A DNA stretch of 36,974 nucleotides, taken from an uncultured Bacilli bacterium (GTDB lineage: Bacteria; Bacillota_I; Bacilli_A; RF39; UBA660). The DNA lies in the NCBI GenBank assembly GCA_944332555.1, contig CALVKF010000011.1, positions 1-36,974 of the forward strand, written 5' to 3'. The notes below the pieces were generated by a model. That model worked only from the letters and a program-made list of their open reading frames with translations. It was not told the DNA's origin and searched no databases. Position numbers and translations under genes: made by a program. Of the stretch, positions 7,561 to 14,855 are shown piece after piece. Positions within the stretch are counted from its first letter, which is position 1. Each line of letters starts with the position of its first letter.

Positions 7561-8592
7561 ATGAATACCAAACCTGTTATCGAAGAAAAAGTTGTTAATA
7601 ACATTTATAATGATATTAGTACATTGATTGATGATGCCAGAAGGAAAGTATATTATACCGCTAATTCAGAAATGCTTTATATATACTGGAAAATCGGAGA
7701 AATAATAGTCAAAATGCAAAATGGTGATGAAAGAGCTACTTATGGCGATAATATTATTAATATTTTATCACAAATGTTAGCGGCAAAATATGGAAATGGA
7801 TTTTCAGTAGAAAATCTAAGAAGAATGCGAAAGTTTTATTCTACTTTTCCAGATTATAAATTAATAAATCTCCATTTAAACTGGTCTCATTATTTAATAT
7901 TGCTTCGAATTAACAACGAGAAAAAAAGAAACTTTTATTTTAATGAATGTATTAATTCTAATTGGAGTGTAAGAGAATTACAAAGACAAATTAATTCTTT
8001 ATTATATGAAAGACTTATATCTAATGCTAATACAGATAAAATACTACAATTAGCTGAAAAAGGTCACGAAATAAAAGAAACTAAAGATATAATAAAAGAC
8101 CCTTTAGTTTTAGAATTCCTTGATTTAAAAGATAATGATAAATATCATGAATATGATTTAGAAAAAAATATATTAGAACACTTAAAAGAATTTTTATTGG
8201 AACTAGGAAAAGGTTTTACTTTTGTTGGTTCACAAGTTAAAATAACTATAGGAAATGACCAATTCTATCCTGATTTAGTATTTTATAATCGAATATTACA
8301 ATGCTTTGTAATATTTGACCTAAAAATAGGAAAAGTAACACATCAAGATATTGGCCAAATGCAAATGTATGTTAATTATTATGATAGAGAAATAAGAAAT
8401 GAAAATGAAAATAAAACAGTTGGTATACTATTATGCACTAATAAAAATGAAACTGTTGTAAAATATACTTTACCTGAGGATAATGCAACTATATTTGCAG
8501 CAGAATATATGTTACATCTTCCTACAGAAAAAGAACTAATTAAAACTATAGAAGAAGAAAAAGTATTTTTAGAAACAATAAATAAAAAATAA
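7561..8592 (+). CDS. DUF1016 family PDDEXK nuclease (YhcG-like), copy 3, divergent
   Basis: 343 residues. An N-terminal DUF1016_N domain (about 15-150, including RRMRKFYSTF and LNWSHY) precedes a PDDEXK domain with Asp238 (FYPDLVFYN) and Asp253-x-Lys255 (VIFDLK), so the usual E-x-K is D-x-K. An acidic C-terminal extension (about 315-343) is missing in the copies at 510 and 1403. ATG 7561 is chosen because AAAGGGGG lies 8 nt upstream; an in-frame TTG at 7555 would be too close. Unlike the other copies it has no strong internal palindrome before LNWSHY (only AGATT/AATCT 5-bp arms), but it is flanked on both sides by modules of nested palindromes. Confidence 0.85.
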   Translation: MNTKPVIEEKVVNNIYNDISTLIDDARRKVYYTANSEMLYIYWKIGEIIVKMQNGDERATYGDNIINILSQMLAAKYGNGFSVENLRRMRKFYSTFPDYKLINLHLNWSHYLILLRINNEKKRNFYFNECINSNWSVRELQRQINSLLYERLISNANTDKILQLAEKGHEIKETKDIIKDPLVLEFLDLKDNDKYHEYDLEKNILEHLKEFLLELGKGFTFVGSQVKITIGNDQFYPDLVFYNRILQCFVIFDLKIGKVTHQDIGQMQMYVNYYDREIRNENENKTVGILLCTNKNETVVKYTLPEDNATIFAAEYMLHLPTEKELIKTIEEEKVFLETINKK

Positions 8593-8608
8593 GCTTAATT
8601 TATAATTT

Positions 8609-8882
8609 GAATTTGGCAGACGCGTCTGCCAAATTCATTTATGGTTATTAATGGGTAAATTCGGTCAACATGTTGACCGAATTTAAATTTAACTAATTTT
8701 CAGTAAGAATGTTATTTGTTTTAATATCAAATTTTTGGCATATATTCGGGAAATTTATATTATTATACTATTTTTGATTATAGTTTAAAAAGCGAACAAA
8801 TTCGGTCAACGCGTTGACCGAATTCAAATATAAAAGTAAAAACTGTTTATTTAAATTTGGCAGACGCGTCTGATAAATTTAA
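8609..8882. repeat. Downstream nested-palindrome module of DUF1016 copy 3
   Basis: Four palindromes in the gene-free stretch 8593-9044: P5, 8609-8636, 28 nt perfect, core GGCAGACGCGTCTGCC; P6, 8656-8685, 30 nt perfect, core GGTCAACATGTTGACC; P7, 8799-8824, 26 nt perfect, core GGTCAACGCGTTGACC; P8, 8851-8882, core CAGACGCGTCTG with two inner mismatches. P5/P8 and P6/P7 share arms, giving A-B-core-B'-A' as in 7154-7445. The conserved 25-nt block is at 8732-8756 (23 of 25 identical) and CGAACA at 8793-8798. P6-P7 centre distance is 141 nt, against 143 nt for P2-P3. P5 may also terminate the nuclease transcript. Confidence 0.88.
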
Positions 8883-8924
8883 AATGTATTATAGAAAATG
8901 AACAAATTCATTTACATTTTTAAG

Positions 8925-9005
8925 TTTCATGTCCACTTTGATGTCCAGTTTCATGTATACTTAACCACCGACTTGACCACCAACTTGACCACTGACTTGA
9001 CCACT
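8925..9005. repeat. 12-nt periodic repeat tract
   Basis: About 6.75 degenerate 12-nt units: TTTCATGTCCAC, TTTGATGTCCAG, TTTCATGTATAC, TTAACCACCGAC, TTGACCACCAAC, TTGACCACTGAC, TTGACCACT. The last units read QVSGQVGGQVGG on the minus strand, like the short Gln-Val-x-x linkers of some AlbA-type ATPases, so it may be a gene remnant. The 12-nt period is also four codons in the plus frame. Confidence 0.7.
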
Positions 9006-9042
9006 AAAAAAGAATTTCACAATATGTTAGTGAAATTCTTTT
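9006..9042 (-). terminator. Terminator of gapA
   Basis: 13-bp perfect stem (9008-9020 with 9030-9042), 9-nt loop, followed on the minus strand by six T (9006-9011, partly in the stem). It starts just after the gapA stop. Confidence 0.85.
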
Positions 9043-9044
9043 AA

Positions 9045-10049
9045 TTATTCAAACATTTTTTTAGCAGTTCTAAGCATCTGTGCGGTATAACCGTATTCAT
9101 TATCATACCAAGCTACTACTTTAACTAGTTGAGTACCATCTGCCTCAACAATACTTGTTGAAAGCCCATCAACTAAAGCTCCATATTTTTTACCAATAAT
9201 ATCACTTGATACAATTGGGTCTTCTGTATATTTTAGAGTTTCATCTTGATTATTTTTAAATAAATTATTTATTTCTTCAACTGTAGTATTCTTTTTAAGT
9301 TCTAGTGTTACATCGATAACTGAACCATCAGCAACAGGAACTCTAAATGCATTACCATCCATTTTATTAAGTAAATCTGGAATAACTAAACCTATGGCTT
9401 TAGCAGCCCCAGTTGAAGCTGGAACAATATTTTGAGCACATGCTCTACCCCGTCTTGCTTTAATACCTTTTTTATGAGCAATATCTAGGGTTGCTTGATC
9501 ATTAGTATAAGCATGAACAGTTGTCATAAAACCTTTTTTAATACCAATGTTATCATTAATAACTTTTAGTACTGGAGCAAGGCAATTAGTTGTACAACTT
9601 GCTGCTGATACTATTGTATCTTCACTTGTTAAATCATTATGATTAACATTATAAACTATTGTTTTCATTAAACCTTTGCCAGGAGCCGAAATTAAAACTT
9701 TTTTTGCTCCGGCATCTAAATGTTTTTTAGCATCTTCATACTTTGTAAATTTACCAGTACATTCAAGTACTAAATCAACACCCAATTCACCCCAAGGTAA
9801 ATCTGCGGGATCCAATTCAGAATAAACTTTAATTCTTTTGGTGCCTGCAACAACAATAGAGTCACCTTCATAAGTTATTTCATCTTCATGAAAGCTTCTG
9901 TGAACTGTGTCATACTTAACTAAATATGCTAAATCTTCTGCACTTGTTACATCATTGATAGCTACAATATCAAAATCTGTTTGTGTAACTATTTGTCTAA
10001 ATGCCAGTCTCCCTATTCTACCAAAACCATTAATTGCTACTTTAATCAT
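9045..10049 (-). CDS. gapA: Glyceraldehyde-3-phosphate dehydrogenase, type I
   Basis: Oxidises glyceraldehyde 3-phosphate with NAD and phosphate to 1,3-bisphosphoglycerate, the substrate of Pgk. 334 residues with an N-terminal Rossmann fold (INGFGRIGR, then AINDV with the Asp that favours NAD), catalytic Cys152 in SAASCTTNC, His in TVHAYTNDQ and C-terminal WYDNEYGYT. ATG 10049 is preferred because AGGAGG sits 5 nt upstream; ATG 10052 is only 2 nt from it. The first codons overlap the end of the kinase gene at 10042, so the two are coupled. gapA is normally next to pgk-tpiA; here a terminator and about 4.9 kb of accessory genes separate them. Confidence 0.96.
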   Translation of the reverse strand: MIKVAINGFGRIGRLAFRQIVTQTDFDIVAINDVTSAEDLAYLVKYDTVHRSFHEDEITYEGDSIVVAGTKRIKVYSELDPADLPWGELGVDLVLECTGKFTKYEDAKKHLDAGAKKVLISAPGKGLMKTIVYNVNHNDLTSEDTIVSAASCTTNCLAPVLKVINDNIGIKKGFMTTVHAYTNDQATLDIAHKKGIKARRGRACAQNIVPASTGAAKAIGLVIPDLLNKMDGNAFRVPVADGSVIDVTLELKKNTTVEEINNLFKNNQDETLKYTEDPIVSSDIIGKKYGALVDGLSTSIVEADGTQLVKVVAWYDNEYGYTAQMLRTAKKMFE

Positions 10050-11685
10050 CATTTCCTCCTATAAATTCGCGCAATATTGAATCATCTGTGACAAATTCCC
10101 CAGGTATTGGGAAAAATATCTTTAAAAAATCTATTAATCTCCTTGCTTCCTCATAATAAATGGAATCAACACCCACTGAAAGTAATAATGGTTCAACATA
10201 AACCTTTAGCACTCCAACTTCATAAGCTAAAGCTGTATTGATAATTATATTTGCTTGATGAATATATGGAAAAATATATTTTTCCTCTCCTCTTCTTACT
10301 CTTTGCCAATTATCAATAGTATTAAATACATCATAACCTCTAGTACGGTTGTCCCTAACAATTCTTCTAAGTAATCTTAGATCAATTGTTGAAACATAGT
10401 TATGTTCATCTATATTTAAAGGAATAAAAGGACTTAAATAAATTCGATACTTACATTTCTTATCAACATCCTTTGTAAGTTCATCATTTAAAGCATGTAA
10501 CCCTTCGATTAAAAATATACTATTTTCTTTTAATTTTACTTTATTTTTCGAATATTCTCTTTTACCACTTAAGAAATTATATATTGGTAAATTTATTTCT
10601 TCACCATTAAGTAATCTATTTAAATCTTGATTAAATAATTCTATATCAATAGCATCTATTCGTTCAAAATCATATTTACCCTCTTCATCCTTCGGAGTAT
10701 CTTCTCTATTTACAAAATAATCATCTAAACTTATTTTAACGGTATCATACCCTAAAGCCTCTAGGTAATAAGCCATTCTTTTAGTAGTTGTAGTCTTTCC
10801 ACTAGAAGATGGTCCTGCAATTAAAATAAATTTAATATCTTTATCTCGAACAATTTCATCTATTACTTTAGCAATATCTAAACTAAACATAAGTTCACTA
10901 GATCTAATAAAATCTTTAATTTTACCACTACCTATAGTTTTATTTAAATCACTTATGTAGGGCATTCCTAAATTATCTAGCCATTTCTTTCCTTTAAAGA
11001 ATGATTCAATTATATTATCATAATGCACATATTCAGGTACTTCACCATTACTTTTAGTACTTGGAAACATAAATATAATTCTATTATTACCCAAATATAT
11101 AAGTTCATATTTATTAATACTTCCTGTATTATATGGCATAATTGAATAAAAATAATTTAATTTATTATGCAACTTATATAAAGTAACTAATTTATCACTA
11201 ACACTTTGAACATTCATCGCTTTTTCTAATTCATTACATCTTTTATAATATTTAATTGCATCTTTAGGATGAACATTTAATCTCTCAATATTCTCATTAT
11301 TACCAACTATTACAGCCATTCTTTCTTTAATCTTTGATAAATCATCTTGCGTTAATATTTTATCGCCCTTAACAACTCCCAGCATTCCTCTTGGAACACT
11401 ATGTTCATAACTTACTTCCATTCCTGGAAAAGTCTCAATTAAAGCAATTTCAAATAAATATTTCAATCCTGCTTTATATATTTTATTACCAATTATATCA
11501 TTAGTATTAATAAATTCAATCTTTTCTTCTTCTATTACTTTAGTATCTAGAGAATATACTTCATTACCAATTTTATATCCCATAATATTTTCCATATTAT
11601 AGTCTTTACTTACATCATAAAAAAGTGTTCCTTTTTCATAGTAATGTTCACTATTATCCTGAAAAGTAATTTTTACTTTTTCCAT
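10042..11685 (-). CDS. Nucleoside (uridine) kinase-like protein with N-terminal TGS/tRNA-synthetase-editing-like region
   Basis: 547 residues. Residues 1-60 look like a TGS domain and 70-210 like the threonyl-tRNA-synthetase second additional/editing domain (VPRGM, LNVHPKDAIKYY). The C-terminal half is a phosphoribulokinase/uridine-kinase P-loop domain with Walker A GPSSSGKT (291-298), SLDDYF, and LIEGLHALN. This fused architecture is common in Clostridia and Bacilli as the annotated 'nucleoside kinase'; the physiological substrate is not firmly established. ATG 11685 follows AGAGGG. It has a promoter at 11708-11736 and continues into gapA by overlap. Confidence 0.85.
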   Translation of the reverse strand: MEKVKITFQDNSEHYYEKGTLFYDVSKDYNMENIMGYKIGNEVYSLDTKVIEEEKIEFINTNDIIGNKIYKAGLKYLFEIALIETFPGMEVSYEHSVPRGMLGVVKGDKILTQDDLSKIKERMAVIVGNNENIERLNVHPKDAIKYYKRCNELEKAMNVQSVSDKLVTLYKLHNKLNYFYSIMPYNTGSINKYELIYLGNNRIIFMFPSTKSNGEVPEYVHYDNIIESFFKGKKWLDNLGMPYISDLNKTIGSGKIKDFIRSSELMFSLDIAKVIDEIVRDKDIKFILIAGPSSSGKTTTTKRMAYYLEALGYDTVKISLDDYFVNREDTPKDEEGKYDFERIDAIDIELFNQDLNRLLNGEEINLPIYNFLSGKREYSKNKVKLKENSIFLIEGLHALNDELTKDVDKKCKYRIYLSPFIPLNIDEHNYVSTIDLRLLRRIVRDNRTRGYDVFNTIDNWQRVRRGEEKYIFPYIHQANIIINTALAYEVGVLKVYVEPLLLSVGVDSIYYEEARRLIDFLKIFFPIPGEFVTDDSILREFIGGNDD

Positions 11686-11707
11686 TTCAATCCCTCTATT
11701 CTATAAA

Positions 11708-11736
11708 ATTATATCATAAATTAAATTTTTTTTGAA
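11708..11736 (-). promoter_or_regulatory. Promoter of the kinase-gapA transcript
   Basis: Minus strand TTCAAA (11731-11736), 17-nt spacer, TATAAT (11708-11713). The same intergenic region carries a weaker plus-strand candidate for clpP, TTGAAT (11732-11737) and TACTAT (11754-11759). Confidence 0.6.
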
Positions 11737-11779
11737 TAAAATATCGCAGTTTTTACTATTATTATTTTAGGTGATTATT

Positions 11780-12358
11780 TTGAATATTATTCCAACAGTA
11801 ATAGAAAAAAGTAGTAATAAAGAATATGCCTATGATTTATATTCTAGACTTCTAAAAGACCGAATTATCTTTTTAACTGGTGAAATCGATGATTCAGTTG
11901 CTTCTATTGTAATTAGTGAACTTTTATATTTAGATAATTTATCTAACGAAGATATTTATTTATATATCAATAGTCCTGGTGGATCTATTACGTCTGGCAT
12001 GAGTATATATGATACTATGAATTTCATTAAAAGCAATGTAATAACTATTGGTATTGGCATGACGGCATCTATGGCGGCCTTCCTTTTATCTAGTGGTAAC
12101 ATTAGATATGCCTTACCTAATACGGAAGTAATGATTCATCAACCACTCGGAGGTGCTCAAGGTCAAGCAACAGACATCAAAATTGCCGCTGAGAGAATTA
12201 TCAAATTAAAAGAAAAACTAAACCAAATTCTAGCTAAAAATACAAATCAACCACTAGAAAAAATCTATAATGATACTGAACGCGACAATTTCCTATCAGC
12301 AAACGAAGCTCTAGAATATGGTTTAATTGATAAAATAATAGAAAAGAATGAATTTTAA
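11780..12358 (+). CDS. clpP: ATP-dependent Clp protease proteolytic subunit
   Basis: Serine peptidase subunit that forms the double-heptamer chamber fed by ClpX/ClpC. 192 residues from TTG 11780 ([10 protein letters not shown], the normal ClpP N-terminus), preceded by AGGTGA 6 nt upstream; the in-frame GTG at 11771 overlaps that ribosome site and is rejected. The catalytic triad is visible: Ser97 (GMTASMAAF), His120 (MIHQPLGG) and Asp169 (TERDNF), plus the SPGGS oxyanion motif. It is the only plus-strand housekeeping gene in this part, and it overlaps the end of divIC by 4 nt with no terminator between the convergent genes. Confidence 0.96.
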   Translation: MNIIPTVIEKSSNKEYAYDLYSRLLKDRIIFLTGEIDDSVASIVISELLYLDNLSNEDIYLYINSPGGSITSGMSIYDTMNFIKSNVITIGIGMTASMAAFLLSSGNIRYALPNTEVMIHQPLGGAQGQATDIKIAAERIIKLKEKLNQILAKNTNQPLEKIYNDTERDNFLSANEALEYGLIDKIIEKNEF

Positions 12359-12639
12359 TCCATTCTTAATATTGTATCTCCATCTTCGCTATACATAAAT
12401 TTTTCTTTAGCATAACGCATTACATATTCACTATCTTGTAATTTTGTAACATCACTTTCTAACTTTTCTTCTTCATTAAGCAATTTCTCATATTCGGCAC
12501 TTAAAGCCTTAATTTGGCTATTATTATCCATTATTTCTTGCCAGTCTTTAAAAACAGATGAAACCAAAGTTACTAATAACCCTATTATACAAAACGAAAT
12601 AAACACTAATCTTTTCTTTTCTTTCTTGGTTTTTTTCAT
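12355..12639 (-). CDS. divIC: Septum formation initiator DivIC/FtsB family
   Basis: A 94-residue bitopic protein: basic cytoplasmic N-terminus (KKTKKEKKR), one membrane segment (about 11-29), then a coiled coil (about 35-70) and a conserved tail with [13 protein letters not shown]. In Bacillus DivIC pairs with FtsL and DivIB in the divisome. AGGAG lies 5-6 nt before the ATG. Gene order yabP-yabQ-divIC matches B. subtilis and supports the name. A strong hairpin separates it from yabQ. Confidence 0.85.
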   Translation of the reverse strand: MKKTKKEKKRLVFISFCIIGLLVTLVSSVFKDWQEIMDNNSQIKALSAEYEKLLNEEEKLESDVTKLQDSEYVMRYAKEKFMYSEDGDTILRMD

Positions 12640-12670
12640 TTTTTCTCCTTTTTCTACTCTTCATTATATC

Positions 12671-12707
12671 AAAAAAAGTAAAATAACAATTATTATTTTA
12701 CTTTTTT
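12671..12707 (-). terminator. Terminator at the end of yabQ
   Basis: 15-bp perfect stem (12672-12686 with 12693-12707), 6-nt loop, T-tract on the minus strand. It includes the yabQ stop codon and would limit read-through into divIC. Confidence 0.75.
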
Positions 12708-13006
12708 CTTAACTTTTTGACATATTTTTTACACATGTTTTTTATTCTTCCATAAAAAACATGCGTTACTATAAAACCAATTATTACAGTAAATATAAAA
12801 TATATATGAAAATAGCCATGATTAATACGATATATTATATAAATATATAATATTGCAATATCAATAATAAATATTAAAGTAATAATAAATCTAAATACTA
12901 TTTTTCTATTTTCTATAATATATTTATTAAATCTTGTAAGTAAATAAAAGATAATACCATAGATAAAAGATACTAAAAATGATATTAATTGAACAGTACT
13001 ATTCAT
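12698..13006 (-). CDS. yabQ: Spore cortex protein YabQ
   Basis: A 102-residue membrane protein with three or so hydrophobic segments (about 5-23, 38-58, 68-88) and a very basic tail (CKKYVKKLRKK). Sequence similarity is weak by eye; the name rests on size, topology and position between yabP and divIC, as in B. subtilis, where YabQ is needed for cortex formation and sits in the outer forespore membrane. The start ATG overlaps the yabP stop (ATGA). Confidence 0.75.
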   Translation of the reverse strand: MNSTVQLISFLVSFIYGIIFYLLTRFNKYIIENRKIVFRFIITLIFIIDIAILYIYIIYRINHGYFHIYFIFTVIIGFIVTHVFYGRIKNMCKKYVKKLRKK

Positions 13007-13281
13007 TTAAATAATTTACTTATAACACTTTCTTCTTTATTTTTAACTTTACCATCAATATAAGCGAGTGTATTAATTTTACCCTTTATTTTCACATTAC
13101 CATCATTAGTATCCAGTTTTAAAAGTTCTAAAGATTCTCCTAGTATTCTTAAATTACCCATAGTTGTTTCCATTAAAAACTCTTCATCATCGAAACTTAC
13201 TATTTTTTCTACTCCTGATAAAGTTATACTTGCTCTATCAACAATTTTTATCTCGCCATTACCAAAACTTATTCCATCCAT
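13003..13281 (-). CDS. yabP: Sporulation protein YabP (YabP/YqfC family)
   Basis: 92 residues, soluble and beta-rich, with the family core ASITLSGVEKIVSFDDEEFLMETTMGNL and GNVKIKGKINTLAYIDG (quoted here in parts). It is a mother-cell sporulation protein in Bacillus. The start is placed at ATG 13281, with GGTGA 6 nt upstream; the longer frame would begin at a GTG inside the terminator hairpin of the upstream gene (13317-13342). It is coupled to yabQ by a 4-nt overlap. Confidence 0.85.
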   Translation of the reverse strand: MDGISFGNGEIKIVDRASITLSGVEKIVSFDDEEFLMETTMGNLRILGESLELLKLDTNDGNVKIKGKINTLAYIDGKVKNKEESVISKLFK

Positions 13282-13311
13282 TATCTTCACCACTAAATTA
13301 TATGCCCAAAC

Positions 13312-13342
13312 AAAAAGTTTTTTCACTTTTTTGTGAAAAAAC
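13312..13342 (-). terminator. Terminator of the orphan gene at 13342
   Basis: GTTTTTTCAC (13317-13326) and GTGAAAAAAC (13333-13342) form a 10-bp perfect stem around six T/A; on the minus strand T5 follows. It begins at the gene's TAG stop codon. Confidence 0.7.
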
Positions 13343-13812
13343 TATTTTGTTGAAATTCGTGTACGCGTATAAGGTAAATCATAAAATTCAACCATTGGAT
13401 CATCTAATTCAAAAGTATTTTCAATTTGTTCTTTAAATTCTTCACTTGATACTTCCATTTCTCTAAATGGAGCAACCACTATATCAAGTGATTCTTCTAC
13501 AGACTTATCTTCTGAATAATCAATAACAGTGTCTGACTTTCCTAAAAAGCCATAACTACCAGTTTGAGGAAAATATACTATTCCTGCAGCATTAGCAGCA
13601 TAGTAATTTCTTTCAAAACTTGCAATATTTCTAACCCCTAATTTTTCTTGAATAGATGTATTATTAATTACATCATTTATATTTAAACTTAAACCAACAT
13701 AATACTCAAAACTTTTCACTGCATATCCATCAATAGTTGCCACTTTAGCTCCGATTAATTGAGCTTCATTAGATTTGTCCATTTCATACACATAATCAAT
13801 TTTACTTACCAC
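13342..13812 (-). CDS. Hypothetical protein, unrecognised
   Basis: 156 residues from a GTG codon (GGAG 8 nt upstream). No signal peptide or membrane helix; the sequence looks globular, mixed alpha/beta, with an acidic half (residues 95-140) and features such as AGIVYFPQTGSYGFLGK. I do not recognise a family. It has its own good promoter (13846-13875) with a Spo0A-box-like pair upstream, its own terminator, and lies directly upstream of yabP. That position suggests, but does not show, a sporulation or envelope role. Confidence 0.6.
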   Translation of the reverse strand: MVSKIDYVYEMDKSNEAQLIGAKVATIDGYAVKSFEYYVGLSLNINDVINNTSIQEKLGVRNIASFERNYYAANAAGIVYFPQTGSYGFLGKSDTVIDYSEDKSVEESLDIVVAPFREMEVSSEEFKEQIENTFELDDPMVEFYDLPYTRTRISTK

Positions 13813-13845
13813 GATATCATCTCCATTTCTTTGGTTGTGAAAACA

Positions 13846-13911
13846 ATTTTACCACATATATTTATTATATGTCAAGGCATAATAAAAAGAACCGTTCGAC
13901 AAAAATCGACA
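13846..13911 (-). promoter_or_regulatory. Sigma-A promoter with upstream tandem TGTCGA boxes
   Basis: Minus strand TTGACA (13870-13875), 18-nt spacer, TAAAAT (13846-13851). Upstream, TGTCGA boxes at 13896-13901 and 13906-13911 are 10 bp apart; the inner one reads TGTCGAA, a perfect 0A-box core. Confidence 0.65.
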
Positions 13912-13945
13912 AAAAAAGCTTAATTTAATATAATTTTAAGCTTTT
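13911..13945 (-). terminator. Terminator of the abiE operon
   Basis: AAAAGCTTAA (13914-13923) pairs with TTAAGCTTTT (13936-13945), followed on the minus strand by seven T. It includes the abiEii stop codon and abuts the TGTCGA boxes. Confidence 0.75.
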
Positions 13946-14852
13946 CAACTAGTTCTGATAATGCTTTTTCTACATAATTAATTGTCATTTTATTAACATC
14001 ATCAAACACATATATCTTTTGCATTTCATTAAGTGCTTGACTTACTTCCCTACCAAAATGCAATTTTAAGTAACTAAAATCTAAAATTCTTTTATTATCT
14101 GGTATTCCTCCAAGTCTTACTTTTTCTTCTTGTCTTTTATATTCAACTAATTTTAGAAATTCTTCTCGTTTTTTTAATAAAGCTTTTATTTTATCATCTT
14201 TCATCATTGTTACAATATCATAAATATGTTTAGCAAAATCTCTATACATTTCTCTTTCATAGTAAAATTCTGCCGCAAAGATTTTATCAACAAAAATTCT
14301 TTCTAGAGTTATTATTCCAATACTAAATGGATTAATTCCATATTCTTTTAAAATTTTCTTTTCATCATCTGTTGCATATTTATAAATTAATGGTTCAATT
14401 TCATAAACATTAACTGGTTCTGAAACTGTAAATGAAGTAGCTTCAATTTGTATTTTTCCAGATTTAAATAAATTTCCTGTTCCAAATAAAGATTCATATT
14501 TATAAAATGCCGTTATACTCCCTTTTTTATCAACTGTTTCTTCTTTTATAAGTTCTAAATTAGGGATATTATATCCTAAAGCTGATTTTTTTAACCTAGT
14601 TTTATTACTATTATTTGATTCATCATCATTTACTTTAACAGTTAAATCTATATCTTCAGAGAATCTATTAAAATTATCCAAAATTTTATAAACAGCAGTT
14701 CCACCTTTAAAATAGGCTTGTAATTTGTCTTGTTTCAAAGATAAATCCTTTAATACAAGACAAACATAATAATCTTTTTCTAATATATAATTACTTATAT
14801 TACTTCTTTTAGATATTTTTCTAATAATTGTTTTTAACAATTTTCTATCCAT
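13920..14852 (-). CDS. abiEii: AbiEii/AbiGii-type nucleotidyltransferase toxin
   Basis: 310 residues. The nucleotidyltransferase (DNA polymerase beta-like) motif is plain: FKGGTAVYKI (Gly50-Gly51-Thr52) and, after a short gap, FSEDIDL (Ser65, Asp67, Asp69). The middle region has the conserved ERIFVDKIFAAEFY and AKHIYDIV typical of the family. AbiEii toxins transfer nucleotides to target RNAs (tRNA in related MenT proteins) and give phage-exclusion phenotypes as type IV toxin-antitoxin systems. It lies 3 nt downstream of the putative antitoxin, in one transcript with its own promoter and terminator, like a portable defence cassette inserted beside the yabP cluster. Confidence 0.88.
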   Translation of the reverse strand: MDRKLLKTIIRKISKRSNISNYILEKDYYVCLVLKDLSLKQDKLQAYFKGGTAVYKILDNFNRFSEDIDLTVKVNDDESNNSNKTRLKKSALGYNIPNLELIKEETVDKKGSITAFYKYESLFGTGNLFKSGKIQIEATSFTVSEPVNVYEIEPLIYKYATDDEKKILKEYGINPFSIGIITLERIFVDKIFAAEFYYEREMYRDFAKHIYDIVTMMKDDKIKALLKKREEFLKLVEYKRQEEKVRLGGIPDNKRILDFSYLKLHFGREVSQALNEMQKIYVFDDVNKMTINYVEKALSELVEKLKIILN

Positions 14853-14855
14853 ATT

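Noticed and set aside
7410-7604. Minus-strand open frame of 64 codons over the DUF1016 copy 3 promoter
   Set aside because: It overlaps a palindrome, the promoter and the start of the nuclease gene, has no ribosome site, and its composition is not protein-like.
7154-8882. CRISPR array
   Set aside because: The palindromes are not a constant repeat with regular spacers: arm sequences differ, spacing is irregular but mirrored, and no cas genes are present.
4241-9005. Complete diversity-generating retroelement
   Set aside because: No reverse transcriptase, accessory gene or template repeat was found in the window; only a possible target is reported.
13164-13436. Plus-strand open frame of 90 codons across yabP
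   Set aside because: Shadow of yabP, its hairpin and the orphan gene, all with better starts and family support.
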